Below are positions 52,938 through 62,395 of a DNA stretch of 64,000 bases, in pieces. The notes under the pieces were generated by a model. It was not told the origin of the DNA. It saw only the letters and a list, made by a program, of their open reading frames with translations, and did no database searches. The stretch comes from JALSNL01 sp036479585 (GTDB lineage: Bacteria; Bacteroidota; Ignavibacteria; Ignavibacteriales; Melioribacteraceae): positions 2,480,001 through 2,544,000 of the forward strand of contig OZ245062.1 in assembly GCA_965224785.1 (NCBI GenBank), written 5' to 3'. The stretch's first letter is position 1; every line of letters begins with the position of its first letter. The translations under genes and the position numbers were made by a program.

Positions 52938-54656
52938 TTAAACCAGTTTATTTGGATTATGTTTTCTAACTATCATATCTTTTACTGAACCACCAGACGG
53001 AACCATTGGGAAAACCATATCTTCTTTTACAACTTTAAATTCCAGCAATGTTGGTCTGTCCTTAATAGACAAAGCCTTTTTCAATAATGAATCTACTTCA
53101 TTTACATTGTCCGTTGAAAAAGATTCTACTCCAAATGCCTCGCCTACCTTTACAAAGTCTGGATTACTTTCTGCTAAATCAGTAAAACTATATTTTTCTG
53201 CATGATAAAGCTCTTGCCATTGTCTTACCATTCCCAAGAAACTATTATTAATTACTATAAAAGTTATTGGCAACTTATGATGAGCAGCAGTTATAAGTTC
53301 TTGCATGTTCATTTGAAATCCACCATCACCACTAAATGAAACAATAGGGCGATTTTCTGGATTAACAAAAGCTGCACCAATTGCAGCAGGAACTGAGATG
53401 CCCATTGTTCCTAATCCGCCACTAGAAATAAGTGAACGAGGATGATTGAACTTATAATATTGTGCTGTCCACATTTGGTGTTGCCCTACATCTGTACAAA
53501 TAATTGCATTGCCTTTTGTTAGTTCCGAAACTCGTTCAATAACATGAGCCGCTCTTAGTTGACCATCACCTTTTTCATAATCTAAAGGACATTCACTTTC
53601 CCATTTACTTATTTGTTTTAACCATTTATCAATTTTAGGTTTCTTATTTATTTCAGCTGCTAACTCAGCAATTACATGTTTCACATCTCCAACAATTGGT
53701 AAATCAACAAGTACATTTTTATCAATTGCAGTTGGATCAATATCAACATGAATTTTGTATGAGTTTGGTGAGAATGTATTTACATCGCCAGTTACTCTAT
53801 CGTCAAATCTAGCACCAAGTGTAATTAAAACATCGCACTCATCAATTGCTTTGTTTGCCCAGTAAGTTCCGTGCATACCTAACATTCCTAGTGATTGTTT
53901 GTGTGTTCCGGGGAAAGCACCTAATCCTTGGAAAGTCATTGTAACGGGAATTCCAGTTTCTTCTGCTAACACTTTTAATTCATTGCTACCATCCGACAGA
54001 ATTACGCCACCGCCCACATATAGCATAGGTTTTTTAGCTTTCTCAATAATTTTAGCTGCTTTTTTTATTTGATTATGATGCCCATTATATTGTGGTTTGT
54101 AACCACGGATAATTGTTTCCTTCGGATATTCAAATTTTGTAAAATCAGCAATAACATTTTTCGGTAAATCAACAACAACTGGTCCTGGTCTTCCGGTTGA
54201 GGCTATATAAAAAGCTTTTTGTATAGTTGGTGCAAGCTCTTCCACACTTCTTACAAGAAAGTTATGTTTAGTAATTGGTCGGGTTATTCCAATAATATCA
54301 GCTTCTTGAAATGCATCATTACCAATTAAGTGAGTAGGAACTTGTCCAGTAAAAACTACCATAGGTATAGAATCCATATAAGCATCTGCAATTCCAGTTA
54401 CGGTATTTGTTGCCCCCGGTCCGGATGTTACAAGAACAACACCTGGTTTACCAGAAACAATTGCATAACCTTTTGCCATGTGAGTAGCACCTTGTTCATG
54501 ACGAACTAATATATGTTCTAAATGATCTATATCATAAAGCTCTTCGTAAAGCTTTATAGTTGCTCCACCTGGATATCCAAAAATATGTTTTACTTTTTCT
54601 TTTTTTAAACATTCGAAGAAAATTTCAGCGCCTGATAATTTTTTATCGTTGCTCAT
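52938..54656 (-). CDS. ilvB: Acetolactate synthase large (catalytic) subunit
   Basis: 572 aa ThDP enzyme. Catalytic Glu in LVRHEQGATHMA, TSGPGATNTVTGIADAYMDS, and the ThDP/Mg motif GDGGFQMNMQEL...NN. It makes acetolactate (Val/Leu) or aceto-hydroxybutyrate (Ile). It lies 24 bp after ilvD and couples to ilvH. Confidence 0.96.
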   Translation of the reverse strand: MSNDKKLSGAEIFFECLKKEKVKHIFGYPGGATIKLYEELYDIDHLEHILVRHEQGATHMAKGYAIVSGKPGVVLVTSGPGATNTVTGIADAYMDSIPMVVFTGQVPTHLIGNDAFQEADIIGITRPITKHNFLVRSVEELAPTIQKAFYIASTGRPGPVVVDLPKNVIADFTKFEYPKETIIRGYKPQYNGHHNQIKKAAKIIEKAKKPMLYVGGGVILSDGSNELKVLAEETGIPVTMTFQGLGAFPGTHKQSLGMLGMHGTYWANKAIDECDVLITLGARFDDRVTGDVNTFSPNSYKIHVDIDPTAIDKNVLVDLPIVGDVKHVIAELAAEINKKPKIDKWLKQISKWESECPLDYEKGDGQLRAAHVIERVSELTKGNAIICTDVGQHQMWTAQYYKFNHPRSLISSGGLGTMGISVPAAIGAAFVNPENRPIVSFSGDGGFQMNMQELITAAHHKLPITFIVINNSFLGMVRQWQELYHAEKYSFTDLAESNPDFVKVGEAFGVESFSTDNVNEVDSLLKKALSIKDRPTLLEFKVVKEDMVFPMVPSGGSVKDMIVRKHNPNKLV

Positions 54657-54680
54657 TGTTTAACCTTTCTTATTGTTGGA

Positions 54681-56357
54681 TTAAATTTTTAATATTGCTC
54701 CAGTATTGGCAGATGAAACCATCTTACTATATCTAGCCAAATACCCTTTTTTTATTTTTGGTTCAAATTCCAGTAACTCTTTTAGTCTTCTTTCAATTCT
54801 TGCTTCGCTAACTTCTAATTCTAGTTTGCAGTTTGGAATATCTATTGAAATAATATCACCATCCTTAACAATAGCAATAGTTCCACGCTCTGCTGCTTCT
54901 GGAGAAACATGTCCAATACTTGCACCTCTTGTTGCACCGGAAAATCTTCCATCTGTAATTAGTGCTACTTTAGTTCCAAGTCCCATTCCCATAATTGCAC
55001 TAGTGGGAGCTAGCATTTCTGGCATTCCAGGGCCACCTTTTGGTCCTTCGTATCTTATAACAACAACATCACCAGCTTGAACTTCTTTATTTTTAATTCC
55101 CGCTAATGCTTCATCTTGCGATTCAAAAACTCTTGCTGGACCTCTGTGAACTAACATTTCTTTTTCAACTGCAGCAGTTTTTACAATTGCTCCATTAACT
55201 GCAAGATTACCAAACAGTATAGCCAATCCACCTTTTTTAGAGTATGGTTTATCTAATGTTTTAATAATATTTGAATCTTCAATTTCTGCATCTTTAATAT
55301 TTTCCAAAAGAGTTTTTCCAGTAACAGTCATTTCATCCAAGTTTAGCAATCCATCTCTTTTACTTAACTCATTTAATATTGCAGAAATTCCTCCAGCCAA
55401 ATCAACATCTTCAATATGAACATCTGGTTTTGCAGGACTTACTTTACAAATATTTGGAGTTCTATCGGAAATTTTGTTTATATCTTCAAGTTTAATCTCA
55501 ACCCCAGCCTCACTGGCTATTGCAAGAGTATGAAGAATTGTATTTGTACTTCCGCCCATTGCAACATCTAAAGTTATTGCATTATCAATTGCGTTTTTTG
55601 TTACAATATCACTAGGTTTTATATCTTTTTCAATTAGATTTAATATTTGCTTTGCAGCTGCTACAGAAAGTTCATTTCGTTTTGTACTAAGTGCTAAATG
55701 AGTTCCATTACCAGGAAGAGCCATACCAAGTGCTTCCATCAAGCAGTTCATAGAGTTTGCCGTAAACATACCTGAACAAGAACCACACGTTGGGCAACTC
55801 AAATCTTCTAATAACTTCAAACGAGTTTCATCAATTTCACCAGCTTGAAATTTTCCAACACCTTCAAAGACAGAAGCAAGATCAACAGATTCTCCACTCG
55901 GTAATTTACCCGATTTCATTGCTCCGCCTGAAATAAAAATTGATGGAACATTCACCCTTACTGCTCCCATCAACATTCCGGGAACAATCTTATCACAGTT
56001 GGGAATAAAAATCACTCCATCTAATCTATGAGCTTCAACAACGGTCTCAACAGAATCAGCAATTAATTCACGACTTGCAAGTGAGTAACGCATTCCAATA
56101 TGACCCATTGCAATTCCATCATCAACACCAATTGTGTTAAATTCAAAAGGAATTCCACCGGCTTCGCGAATAGTTTGTTTAATTAATTTTCCAAATTCTT
56201 GTAAGTGAACATGACCGGGAATTAAATCTATATAAGAATTGCAAACACCTATAAATGGTTTACTAAAATCGGAATCATCTTTAATAACTCCGGTAGCTTT
56301 TAATAAACTTCTGTGTGGAGCTTTATCGTATCCAACTTTTATTTCGTCTGATCTCAC
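54681..56357 (-). CDS. ilvD: Dihydroxy-acid dehydratase
   Basis: 558 aa. Fe-S/metal cysteines in FIPNCDKIVPGM and PTCGSCSGMFTANSMNCL, and the C-terminal GRFSGATRGASIGHVSPEA. It dehydrates the dihydroxy acids to 2-ketoisovalerate and 3-methyl-2-oxovalerate. The GTG start at 56357 has AAAGGA upstream. The start codon lies in a 10-bp inverted repeat (56353-56362 with 56425-56434). First structural gene of the nine-gene cluster, 113 nt after the leader peptide stop. Confidence 0.95.
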   Translation of the reverse strand: MRSDEIKVGYDKAPHRSLLKATGVIKDDSDFSKPFIGVCNSYIDLIPGHVHLQEFGKLIKQTIREAGGIPFEFNTIGVDDGIAMGHIGMRYSLASRELIADSVETVVEAHRLDGVIFIPNCDKIVPGMLMGAVRVNVPSIFISGGAMKSGKLPSGESVDLASVFEGVGKFQAGEIDETRLKLLEDLSCPTCGSCSGMFTANSMNCLMEALGMALPGNGTHLALSTKRNELSVAAAKQILNLIEKDIKPSDIVTKNAIDNAITLDVAMGGSTNTILHTLAIASEAGVEIKLEDINKISDRTPNICKVSPAKPDVHIEDVDLAGGISAILNELSKRDGLLNLDEMTVTGKTLLENIKDAEIEDSNIIKTLDKPYSKKGGLAILFGNLAVNGAIVKTAAVEKEMLVHRGPARVFESQDEALAGIKNKEVQAGDVVVIRYEGPKGGPGMPEMLAPTSAIMGMGLGTKVALITDGRFSGATRGASIGHVSPEAAERGTIAIVKDGDIISIDIPNCKLELEVSEARIERRLKELLEFEPKIKKGYLARYSKMVSSANTGAILKI

Positions 56358-56434
56358 AAAAATCCTTTTAGTATTTATTTATAACATACTTTCTTCGGTC
56401 TAGGTCTTTCCCTAAATCGATTATTTTTTGTGAG
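56353..56434 (-). promoter_or_regulatory. Inverted repeat covering the ilvD start codon
   Basis: In the transcript CUCACAAAAA (56434-56425) can pair perfectly with UUUUUGUGAG (56362-56353). The second arm contains the ilvD GUG start. A competing pairing is AGGUC/GACCU using 56461-56465 and 56403-56407. No intrinsic terminator with a U run is visible between the leader and ilvD, so control, if real, is more likely at translation or by Rho. Confidence 0.45.
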
Positions 56435-56470
56435 TTTACAAAATTTGGATTTTGAGGATTGACCTTAAAA

Positions 56471-56623
56471 TTAGCCTATAATAATGACGAGGCTAAGAAT
56501 AATGATAATCCCGAGGAGAGTAATTATGTTATTAGAAATATTAGATAACTGTACAAAGCTATTTACATCAAGAGCTATTGCTTGTGTTTGAGTGTTGTTT
56601 ATATTTTTCGCTTTGTAGTTCAT
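56471..56623 (-). CDS. Candidate ilv operon leader peptide
   Basis: 50 codons from ATG 56623 to TAA 56471. The last 18 residues are IITLLGIIIILSLVIIIG: 9 Ile, 4 Leu and 1 Val, ending right at the stop. Several use C-ending codons (CTC three times, GTC, ATC) that look unusual in this AT-rich DNA. It lies 113 nt before ilvD and its ATG is ~7 nt after the expected transcription start. Known ilv/leu leader peptides work this way: low charged Ile/Leu/Val tRNA stalls the ribosome and changes RNA folding. An ordinary one-helix membrane microprotein is the alternative. Confidence 0.65.
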   Translation of the reverse strand: MNYKAKNINNTQTQAIALDVNSFVQLSNISNNIITLLGIIIILSLVIIIG

Positions 56624-56636
56624 AATTATGTTGGTA

Positions 56637-56665
56637 ATAATAGATTAATATTTTTTCTTTGTCAA
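56637..56665 (-). promoter_or_regulatory. Sigma-70-type promoter of the ilv cluster
   Basis: On the minus strand, TTGACA (56665-56660), a 17-nt spacer, and TATTAT (56642-56637). Expected start ~56630. This is an almost perfect housekeeping consensus placed directly before the leader ORF and the nine branched-chain genes. Confidence 0.7.
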
Positions 56666-56766
56666 GAATTATTTTAACAAAGCTAGACAAATATGTATAT
56701 TATTTTTCTTCTTATGTATAAATAATTTCTTTGCAAAAAAACTATCCACTTTTAAAAAATAAAAAA

Positions 56767-56858
<92 letters not shown>

Positions 56859-56965
56859 AAATTTTGAATTGCAAATATAGAGAATAGTTTATTTATTTGG
56901 AAAGAAATTTTATCAAAAGCACTAGTTATTTTTTCTCAGATTGCAAGCAATCCGAGTTACACATT

Positions 56966-57973
56966 TTACATTCCTAATAATCCATTAACTGCTGATATCA
57001 CTTGTTGAACTCCAATTCCATCATTTCCATCAAGTGTCCAGTCTTTTGGGTCTTCGTTAGAATGAAGCTCTAAATATCTTTCGCTCGGAAGTAGTACTTT
57101 ATTTGTGTTCCCTAACGGTCCCCACAATTTGGGGGAACAAGCTGTTAACTGACAAAACAATGAAACTGTTTTTACATTTAATGCAGTACAAATATGCATT
57201 GGTCCTGTACTTGATGAAATTAAAATATCCATTGATGCAAAGTACGCAAACCAATCTCTTAAACTTAAATCTTTACTTGGATAAATTACATCATCAATAT
57301 TTTTCAATTGCTCTGGAATATCAACATCAGTAATAACAATTTGAATTGAATTATTTTTCTTTAGTTCTGAAATTAAATTAAAATAATTGTCCGTTGACCA
57401 ATTTGGGGCTGAGTTACCACTTGTTGAATGAACTCCTACTAAATACTTCTTCTCATTCAATAATGATTTCCTAACAGTTTCCACTTCTTTCAATTCATTA
57501 TAAGTTAAATGAATTTCCGGATTTATATTTTCTGATTTCACTCCAATTTTTCTTGCTAAGTCCATACAGTAATCGGCTTCGTGTCGGAGTGGAATATATT
57601 TTTGCCGACTAACACTTTTTACAAATGTTATTGCTTGATAAAATTTATGACCAACACCAACTCTAGTTTTTATTCCGGCAAAGAACAATGCATAATTTAT
57701 CCACTCGTTAGGCAACAACATTAGTGCGTGAGTAAATTTATATTTCCTAATTTTAACAACAGCTCTAATAAAATCTTTTCCTTTAAGTTTCTCTAACTCA
57801 ATTACTTCATCAACAAAAGGATTATTTAGATAGATGTCTTTAGTATAACTTCTAACAAGAACTACAACGTACGAATCTTGCCAAGTTTGTTTTATTTCTC
57901 GTGGAATAGCTGTAGAGAGAACTACGTCTCCAATTCTATCGGGGCGAACAATTAAAAATTTTTTTTGTTTCAT
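56966..57973 (-). CDS. Glycosyltransferase family 9 (heptosyltransferase-like)
   Basis: 335 aa. IVRPDRIGDVVLSTAIPREI at the N-terminus, GVHSTSGNSAPNWS for nucleotide-sugar contact, and the ISSSTGPMHICTAL signature of GT9. The family adds heptose or similar sugars to lipopolysaccharide core. Its start overlaps the stop of the upstream glycosyltransferase by 4 bp (ATGA), so the two act in one pathway. Confidence 0.88.
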   Translation of the reverse strand: MKQKKFLIVRPDRIGDVVLSTAIPREIKQTWQDSYVVVLVRSYTKDIYLNNPFVDEVIELEKLKGKDFIRAVVKIRKYKFTHALMLLPNEWINYALFFAGIKTRVGVGHKFYQAITFVKSVSRQKYIPLRHEADYCMDLARKIGVKSENINPEIHLTYNELKEVETVRKSLLNEKKYLVGVHSTSGNSAPNWSTDNYFNLISELKKNNSIQIVITDVDIPEQLKNIDDVIYPSKDLSLRDWFAYFASMDILISSSTGPMHICTALNVKTVSLFCQLTACSPKLWGPLGNTNKVLLPSERYLELHSNEDPKDWTLDGNDGIGVQQVISAVNGLLGM

Positions 57974-59091
57974 CTGCTTAATAAATGCTTTATTTCTTCA
58001 AACTCAACTTCCCAGTTAAGCTCTTTTGCAGCTTTCTTACAATTAGTAGAATATTCTTTTAGCAACTCATTATTGCCAAGCATTTTATTTAAAGTTTGTA
58101 CAACCTCATCATCGTTAGTCATATCAACACATTGCCCTACTTTGTATTCTTCAACAACTTTTTCCATTTGAGGTAATTTACTTGAAAGTATTGGAACTCC
58201 AGCCATTATGTATTCAAACAATTTATTAGGAAGTGCATAATAATAACTGATGCTAATATTCTCGATTAGAGAAACTCCAATATCAGCAACCACTGTATAA
58301 CTTAAAAGTTCTTCGTGTTTAACTGCTCCAATAAAATGAACTCTATTTTTCACTGTGGAATCATTTGCATATTTTTCAAACTCTTTTCTAAATTCACCAT
58401 CGCCAACTATTACAAAATGTGCATTATTTGTTTTATCTAACAATTTTATTAAATATAAAATTCCTCGTCCTTCTAGAATCACTCCTTGATACAAAATTAT
58501 TTTTTCTTCTTTTGAAATCTTAAGTTTTTCTCTTAAATCAATTGGAATTATTTCTTTCTTATACTTTGGAAGATTTCTAACAACAACTAAGTTTTCAATT
58601 CCATAAGCTTCTTCCAAATACTCAGCATCCATTTGTCCGGTAACTAAAACAGCATCTACTTTATGTATGAATGTTCTTTCAACCCTTGCTATTATTGACT
58701 GAATAAGACCTTTGTTTCTCAATCCAGCAAGGTGAGCATAAATTTCTCTACTGTTGTAATACACTTTTGCTTTGTTAAGTTTAGCAAAGTAGTAAACTAC
58801 CGGAAGGGTGTAAATATCTTCTGCGAAGTATATTTGAGCTTTGTGTTTTAATAAATTTTTAATGAGTAAAAAGAAGAAGTTGAAATAGAAAGACAGACTT
58901 GACTTAGATTTATCAAGCTTATGAATTGAAGTTTCGCCAAGTTGAGTTTTAAAATCTTTAGTTTTCCAATCGAATGAAATTGTTTTTACTTTATAATTTT
59001 CTTGTTCCAGTGAGTCAATTAAATTTACTACTCTTGAATCGTGATAGGCATTGCCAAGAAAAGCTATTACTATTTTTTTTTGATTTGACAT
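57970..59091 (-). CDS. Glycosyltransferase family 4-type protein
   Basis: 373 aa, GT-B fold. The second Rossmann domain has KIILYQGVILEGRGILYLI and LPNKLFEYIMAGVPILSSKLPQ, the usual donor-binding E-x7-E region of GT4. The N-terminal acceptor domain starts IVIAFLGNAYHDSRV. It probably builds surface polysaccharide or LPS. First of a two-gene unit with the GT9 gene. Confidence 0.86.
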   Translation of the reverse strand: MSNQKKIVIAFLGNAYHDSRVVNLIDSLEQENYKVKTISFDWKTKDFKTQLGETSIHKLDKSKSSLSFYFNFFFLLIKNLLKHKAQIYFAEDIYTLPVVYYFAKLNKAKVYYNSREIYAHLAGLRNKGLIQSIIARVERTFIHKVDAVLVTGQMDAEYLEEAYGIENLVVVRNLPKYKKEIIPIDLREKLKISKEEKIILYQGVILEGRGILYLIKLLDKTNNAHFVIVGDGEFRKEFEKYANDSTVKNRVHFIGAVKHEELLSYTVVADIGVSLIENISISYYYALPNKLFEYIMAGVPILSSKLPQMEKVVEEYKVGQCVDMTNDDEVVQTLNKMLGNNELLKEYSTNCKKAAKELNWEVEFEEIKHLLSR

Positions 59092-59146
59092 ATTTTTTGT
59101 TGAAGTATCCTTGCTAACTATTTGGATTACTTTTTAATATTTCCTC

Positions 59147-59250
59147 CCTCTCCCGAAAGCTTTCGAGACGGGATGACATTTGTGTTTTACTAATATTAGT
59201 CATGCTGAGTACTTCGACAAGCTCAGCAAAAACTCCGTAGAAGTGTGACG
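59147..59250. repeat. CCCGAAAGCTTTCG palindrome next to a family-3 repeat
   Basis: CTCCCGAAAGCTTTCGAGAC (59151-59170) shares its core with the hairpin at 6896. Right after it, 59199-59250 is a GTCATGCTGAG...TTCGACAAGCTCAGC...GTGTGAC element, family 3. Two repeat types lie side by side upstream of the GT4 gene. Confidence 0.6.
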
Positions 59251-59262
59251 AAAATATTTACT

Positions 59263-60228
59263 TTACTTTAATTTAATCTGAAATGTATTTCGCATTATAG
59301 ATTTTGCATCAAATTTTTCCTTAAAATCTATCAAGCTCATACTTGGTGTCATTGGATTATCTGCAGACGTATCTTGCGAAACGCCAATATCCACATAGTT
59401 ATAGCCGCTTTCTGTTGCATCCTTTACAACTTCGTACATAACTCTTTGAATAGGTTTGTACTGAGCATAATCATAAAGGAGCATATTGTAAAAACATATT
59501 GCAACATTTTTATTTGCATAAAACATTAGCGATCCGGCAATTGGTTTATCTTTATAATAAACCATAAATAATTTTAGTTTGTCCAGCATTAGCTTTTTAA
59601 GTTTTAGCAAATCTTCTAAACTATGTGTTGGTTTTACATTGTGAATTTCTTTGTTAGAAATAAGTATTGGGTAAAACTCATCATACTTTTCATTTACTTC
59701 AACTCTAAGTCCATCAGTCTTAAATGATTTTCTAATGTTGCGTCTAATTGTAGGTTTGAATCGGGAAATAATATCTAATTCTTTATCCAACTTAATTGCA
59801 CTTGATATATAATGAAGCTGATACGAAAAGCCTTGCCATAAAAGAGCAAAGTCTAAATTATGATTTGGATATGTTTCGTAAATCATTGGAGCAGAAGTTA
59901 AAAGAATTTCTTTAATATTTTCTTTTTTAGCATATTCTAAAAGAGTTGAAACTATCTCCATAGTTTTCTTAAAAGAAATATCAGCTATTACAAGTGAGCC
60001 ATAGCTTGCTCCTATTGGGGATTCGTACAATTTATCATCAATGATGCTTCCAGGAAGAACCGCAACAATATTGTTTTTCTCTAAAAAGATAAGATGGTTG
60101 AATTGAAATTTTCCAAGCTTGTGGTAATCAAAAAACTTTTGAAGATGAAACATTGTTCCATTACTGGAATTAGTAACAAACTCATCCCAATGTTCTTTCC
60201 ACTCTGCTGTGTATTTTATTATTTGCAT
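59263..60228 (-). CDS. FemAB-like / GNAT acyltransferase
   Basis: 321 aa with two GNAT-type halves: IIKYTAEWKEHWDEFVTNSS...FHLQKFFDYH at the start and KPIAGSLMFYANKNVAICFYN...YVDIGVSQDTS in the second half, as in FemAB and polysaccharide-synthesis GNAT proteins. A helical arm with many charged residues lies at ~150-215. It probably transfers an amino acid or acyl group to a cell-wall or polysaccharide precursor, which fits the neighbouring glycosyltransferases. Exact substrate unknown. Confidence 0.8.
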   Translation of the reverse strand: MQIIKYTAEWKEHWDEFVTNSSNGTMFHLQKFFDYHKLGKFQFNHLIFLEKNNIVAVLPGSIIDDKLYESPIGASYGSLVIADISFKKTMEIVSTLLEYAKKENIKEILLTSAPMIYETYPNHNLDFALLWQGFSYQLHYISSAIKLDKELDIISRFKPTIRRNIRKSFKTDGLRVEVNEKYDEFYPILISNKEIHNVKPTHSLEDLLKLKKLMLDKLKLFMVYYKDKPIAGSLMFYANKNVAICFYNMLLYDYAQYKPIQRVMYEVVKDATESGYNYVDIGVSQDTSADNPMTPSMSLIDFKEKFDAKSIMRNTFQIKLK

Positions 60229-60306
60229 AAGTTTCTGTATAAAAATATTAGAGAATCAAAAATAATAAATTAACAATAGAATGATTGAAAGAATTGTATT
60301 AAATAT

Positions 60307-61206
60307 CTAAAAACTATACATCAAAGAGATTGTGTGTGCGTTGCCAATTCCAAAATCAAATGGAGTAAAACCATAATCGAAATTAAAATTATTCCAAAAT
60401 ACTCCACCACCGAATGTTAAGCCTTTTGAATCGTATCCGGTGACATATCCAAGACGGAGTGCAAATTGGTTTAGGTAAGCTACTTCTCCGCCTAAATGAA
60501 TATGAGTATTATCAACATCCAAATACTTTTGAACTCCGCCAATAGCCGTAACTTGAGATGATATTTCGTCTAAGTAAGTTTCGTAAGAAGCAGTAAGTCT
60601 TACGTCTGAGGGAAGTTGTGTTTCCGTATTTCTAAGTTTGTTCATACTTCCCAAATTTCTTACAGAAGCTCCAAGTGTTAAACCATCTACTAACTTGCTG
60701 TACATTACTCCAAGATCAAAACCTAAACCAGTTGCTTCATCCGCAAAAATTCCTTCGTATAAATATTTAACGGTTGCACCAACAAAAAGATTCTCAATCA
60801 CATTAAATCCAGTTGATAAGCTTCCGTAGAAATAATTAATATTAACTATTGCATCGGGAGTTGCAGTTGGTTTTGTTCTAACTTCAAATCCGTTAATTTT
60901 GGTTGTGTTAACTCCAATTGCAAAAGGGATTTCAAAAAGTTTGAAGTTTGCATTTATAATTTCGCTACTTAAATCTTGCACCCAAGCTTGGTGAGTAAAT
61001 GATATTTGTGGTCTTTCAATATTTGCAAGTACGGCTGGATTATAAAAAACAGATGTAACATCTCCATCTAAAGTTCCAATGTCAGCAAGTCCAATGTTTC
61101 TGGCACTTACTCCATTTTTGAGGAAAGATAGACCAGCACTTCCGGCATTTTGTGCAAGCAAGGAAATGGTTATAATTAAAGATAGTGTTATAATTTTTTT
61201 TAGCAT
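60307..61206 (-). CDS. PorV/PorQ family outer-membrane protein
   Basis: 299 aa. Signal peptide ending LLAQ, then GLSFLKNGVSARNIGLADIG and VFYNPAVLA, the opening of PorV/PorQ proteins. The rest is a FadL-like beta barrel ending in a C-terminal Phe (ISLMYSF), usual for outer-membrane insertion. PorV and PorQ act as shuttle or attachment proteins in type IX secretion. Pairs with the next gene and the T9SS cargo-like gene upstream. Confidence 0.86.
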   Translation of the reverse strand: MLKKIITLSLIITISLLAQNAGSAGLSFLKNGVSARNIGLADIGTLDGDVTSVFYNPAVLANIERPQISFTHQAWVQDLSSEIINANFKLFEIPFAIGVNTTKINGFEVRTKPTATPDAIVNINYFYGSLSTGFNVIENLFVGATVKYLYEGIFADEATGLGFDLGVMYSKLVDGLTLGASVRNLGSMNKLRNTETQLPSDVRLTASYETYLDEISSQVTAIGGVQKYLDVDNTHIHLGGEVAYLNQFALRLGYVTGYDSKGLTFGGGVFWNNFNFDYGFTPFDFGIGNAHTISLMYSF

Positions 61207-61221
61207 AAATAATTTCTATTT

Positions 61222-61256
61222 TCTGGATTCCCAATCAAAAACCTTTCGGAAATGAC
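61222..61256. repeat. Partial family-1 repeat
   Basis: TCTGGATTCCCAATCAAAAA followed by CTTTCGGAAATGACA: both ends of the right half of a family-1 unit with the middle missing. The next 80 bp contains CTAATCTGTGTTACG, also present at 16380-16394. Confidence 0.5.
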
Positions 61257-61336
61257 ATTTATCTCACAAATTACTAATCTGTGTTACGTATAGCAAATTT
61301 GCAATCTGCCACTTTTTTATTTTAAATAAATGTTTA

Positions 61337-62323
61337 TTAAAATAATATTTCTATGCCAATAATATGTGAATCATAAGATGAATACGGTTCAAGTACAAAG
61401 GCATAATTAATTCCTACATTAAAACTACTGATTTTTTTGAGATAAGAAAATCCTAAAGATGGTCTTATTGGAATATCAAAATTACTGATACTTATTCTAT
61501 CAATTCCGCCTCTCAAGAATAAGTTTTCATAAATATTATATTCTGCTCCAACTCTTATAAAATCAGTTTGAGCATTGCTATGTTCAAATTCTATTGAAGC
61601 TAAAATATTTGGGTTTTCTAATTTATAAGAGGCTCCTAATTTTATAAGCAAAGGGAAATTATTTGTGGTTGAGTTCCCTTCAACTCCATATATATCGCTT
61701 GTATCCCACTTATACTTAGTGTTTATATCTGTAATAGTTCCGGCAATTGTTAAATTTTTGCTAGCTAAATAAATTACTCCTAAATCAAGTCCGAAAGCAG
61801 TTGAAGAAATTTGTTCATATAATTTGTAATAATAAAATTTAACGCCAACACCTATAGAAAGTTTATCGGAAAAACGATTTGCAAAACTTAAAAAGAATTG
61901 GTTTTCTGAAGTTGATAAATCTCCGATTTTTATTCCTTGATTATCTCTCTCATCAATTCCACTAACTCCCGCATTTATTATTCCAACACTTATTCCCGCA
62001 GTTTTTTTCTTTTTACTTTTACTTTTACTTTTACCAAATTCAAATTTTTTCGTGAAGTTCAAAAAGTTTAGAGACCTATTAAGTGAAAGGAATGAATACG
62101 ATGTTTGAAAATAATTGTCATTTTGAAATGCAGACAAAGCCGGATTATAATAAGAGACCATATTCCCATCAATAACTGCTGTCATTGCATTTCCCATTCC
62201 CATTCCTCTAGCTCCAAAACCCATTCTGCTAAAAGAACCAGTCATACTATTATACTCAGAGAACTGAGACTGAGACAAAGTGATTGTAAAAATACTAAAC
62301 AATATAAAAATGATTTTTTTCAA
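61337..62323 (-). CDS. PorV/PorQ family protein (UPF0164-like)
   Basis: 328 aa. Signal peptide ending SQS, then FSRMGFGARGMGMGNAMTA and SYYNPALSAFQ, the same family opening as its neighbour. An unusual K/S tract (GKSKSKSKKKKTAG, ~100-113) lies in a loop. Beta barrel to the C-terminus ending in Phe. Likely a second, diverged shuttle protein. It lies between the PorV/PorQ gene and the T9SS-type secreted protein on the same strand. Confidence 0.84.
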   Translation of the reverse strand: MKKIIFILFSIFTITLSQSQFSEYNSMTGSFSRMGFGARGMGMGNAMTAVIDGNMVSYYNPALSAFQNDNYFQTSYSFLSLNRSLNFLNFTKKFEFGKSKSKSKKKKTAGISVGIINAGVSGIDERDNQGIKIGDLSTSENQFFLSFANRFSDKLSIGVGVKFYYYKLYEQISSTAFGLDLGVIYLASKNLTIAGTITDINTKYKWDTSDIYGVEGNSTTNNFPLLIKLGASYKLENPNILASIEFEHSNAQTDFIRVGAEYNIYENLFLRGGIDRISISNFDIPIRPSLGFSYLKKISSFNVGINYAFVLEPYSSYDSHIIGIEILF

Positions 62324-62395
62324 TTTAATTCCTAAAAATAAAATTTTCTTTGTGAGAATAAAGGCTATTCACCACAGATGACACAGAGCAAACAT

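Noticed and set aside
54706..55080. 124-codon frame opposite ilvD
   Set aside because: Antisense shadow of a certain enzyme gene.
56471..56623. T-box riboswitch as the control of the ilv cluster
   Set aside because: The leader lacks the conserved T-box AGGGUGGNACCGCG sequence and a terminator with a U run; the leader ORF explains the region better.
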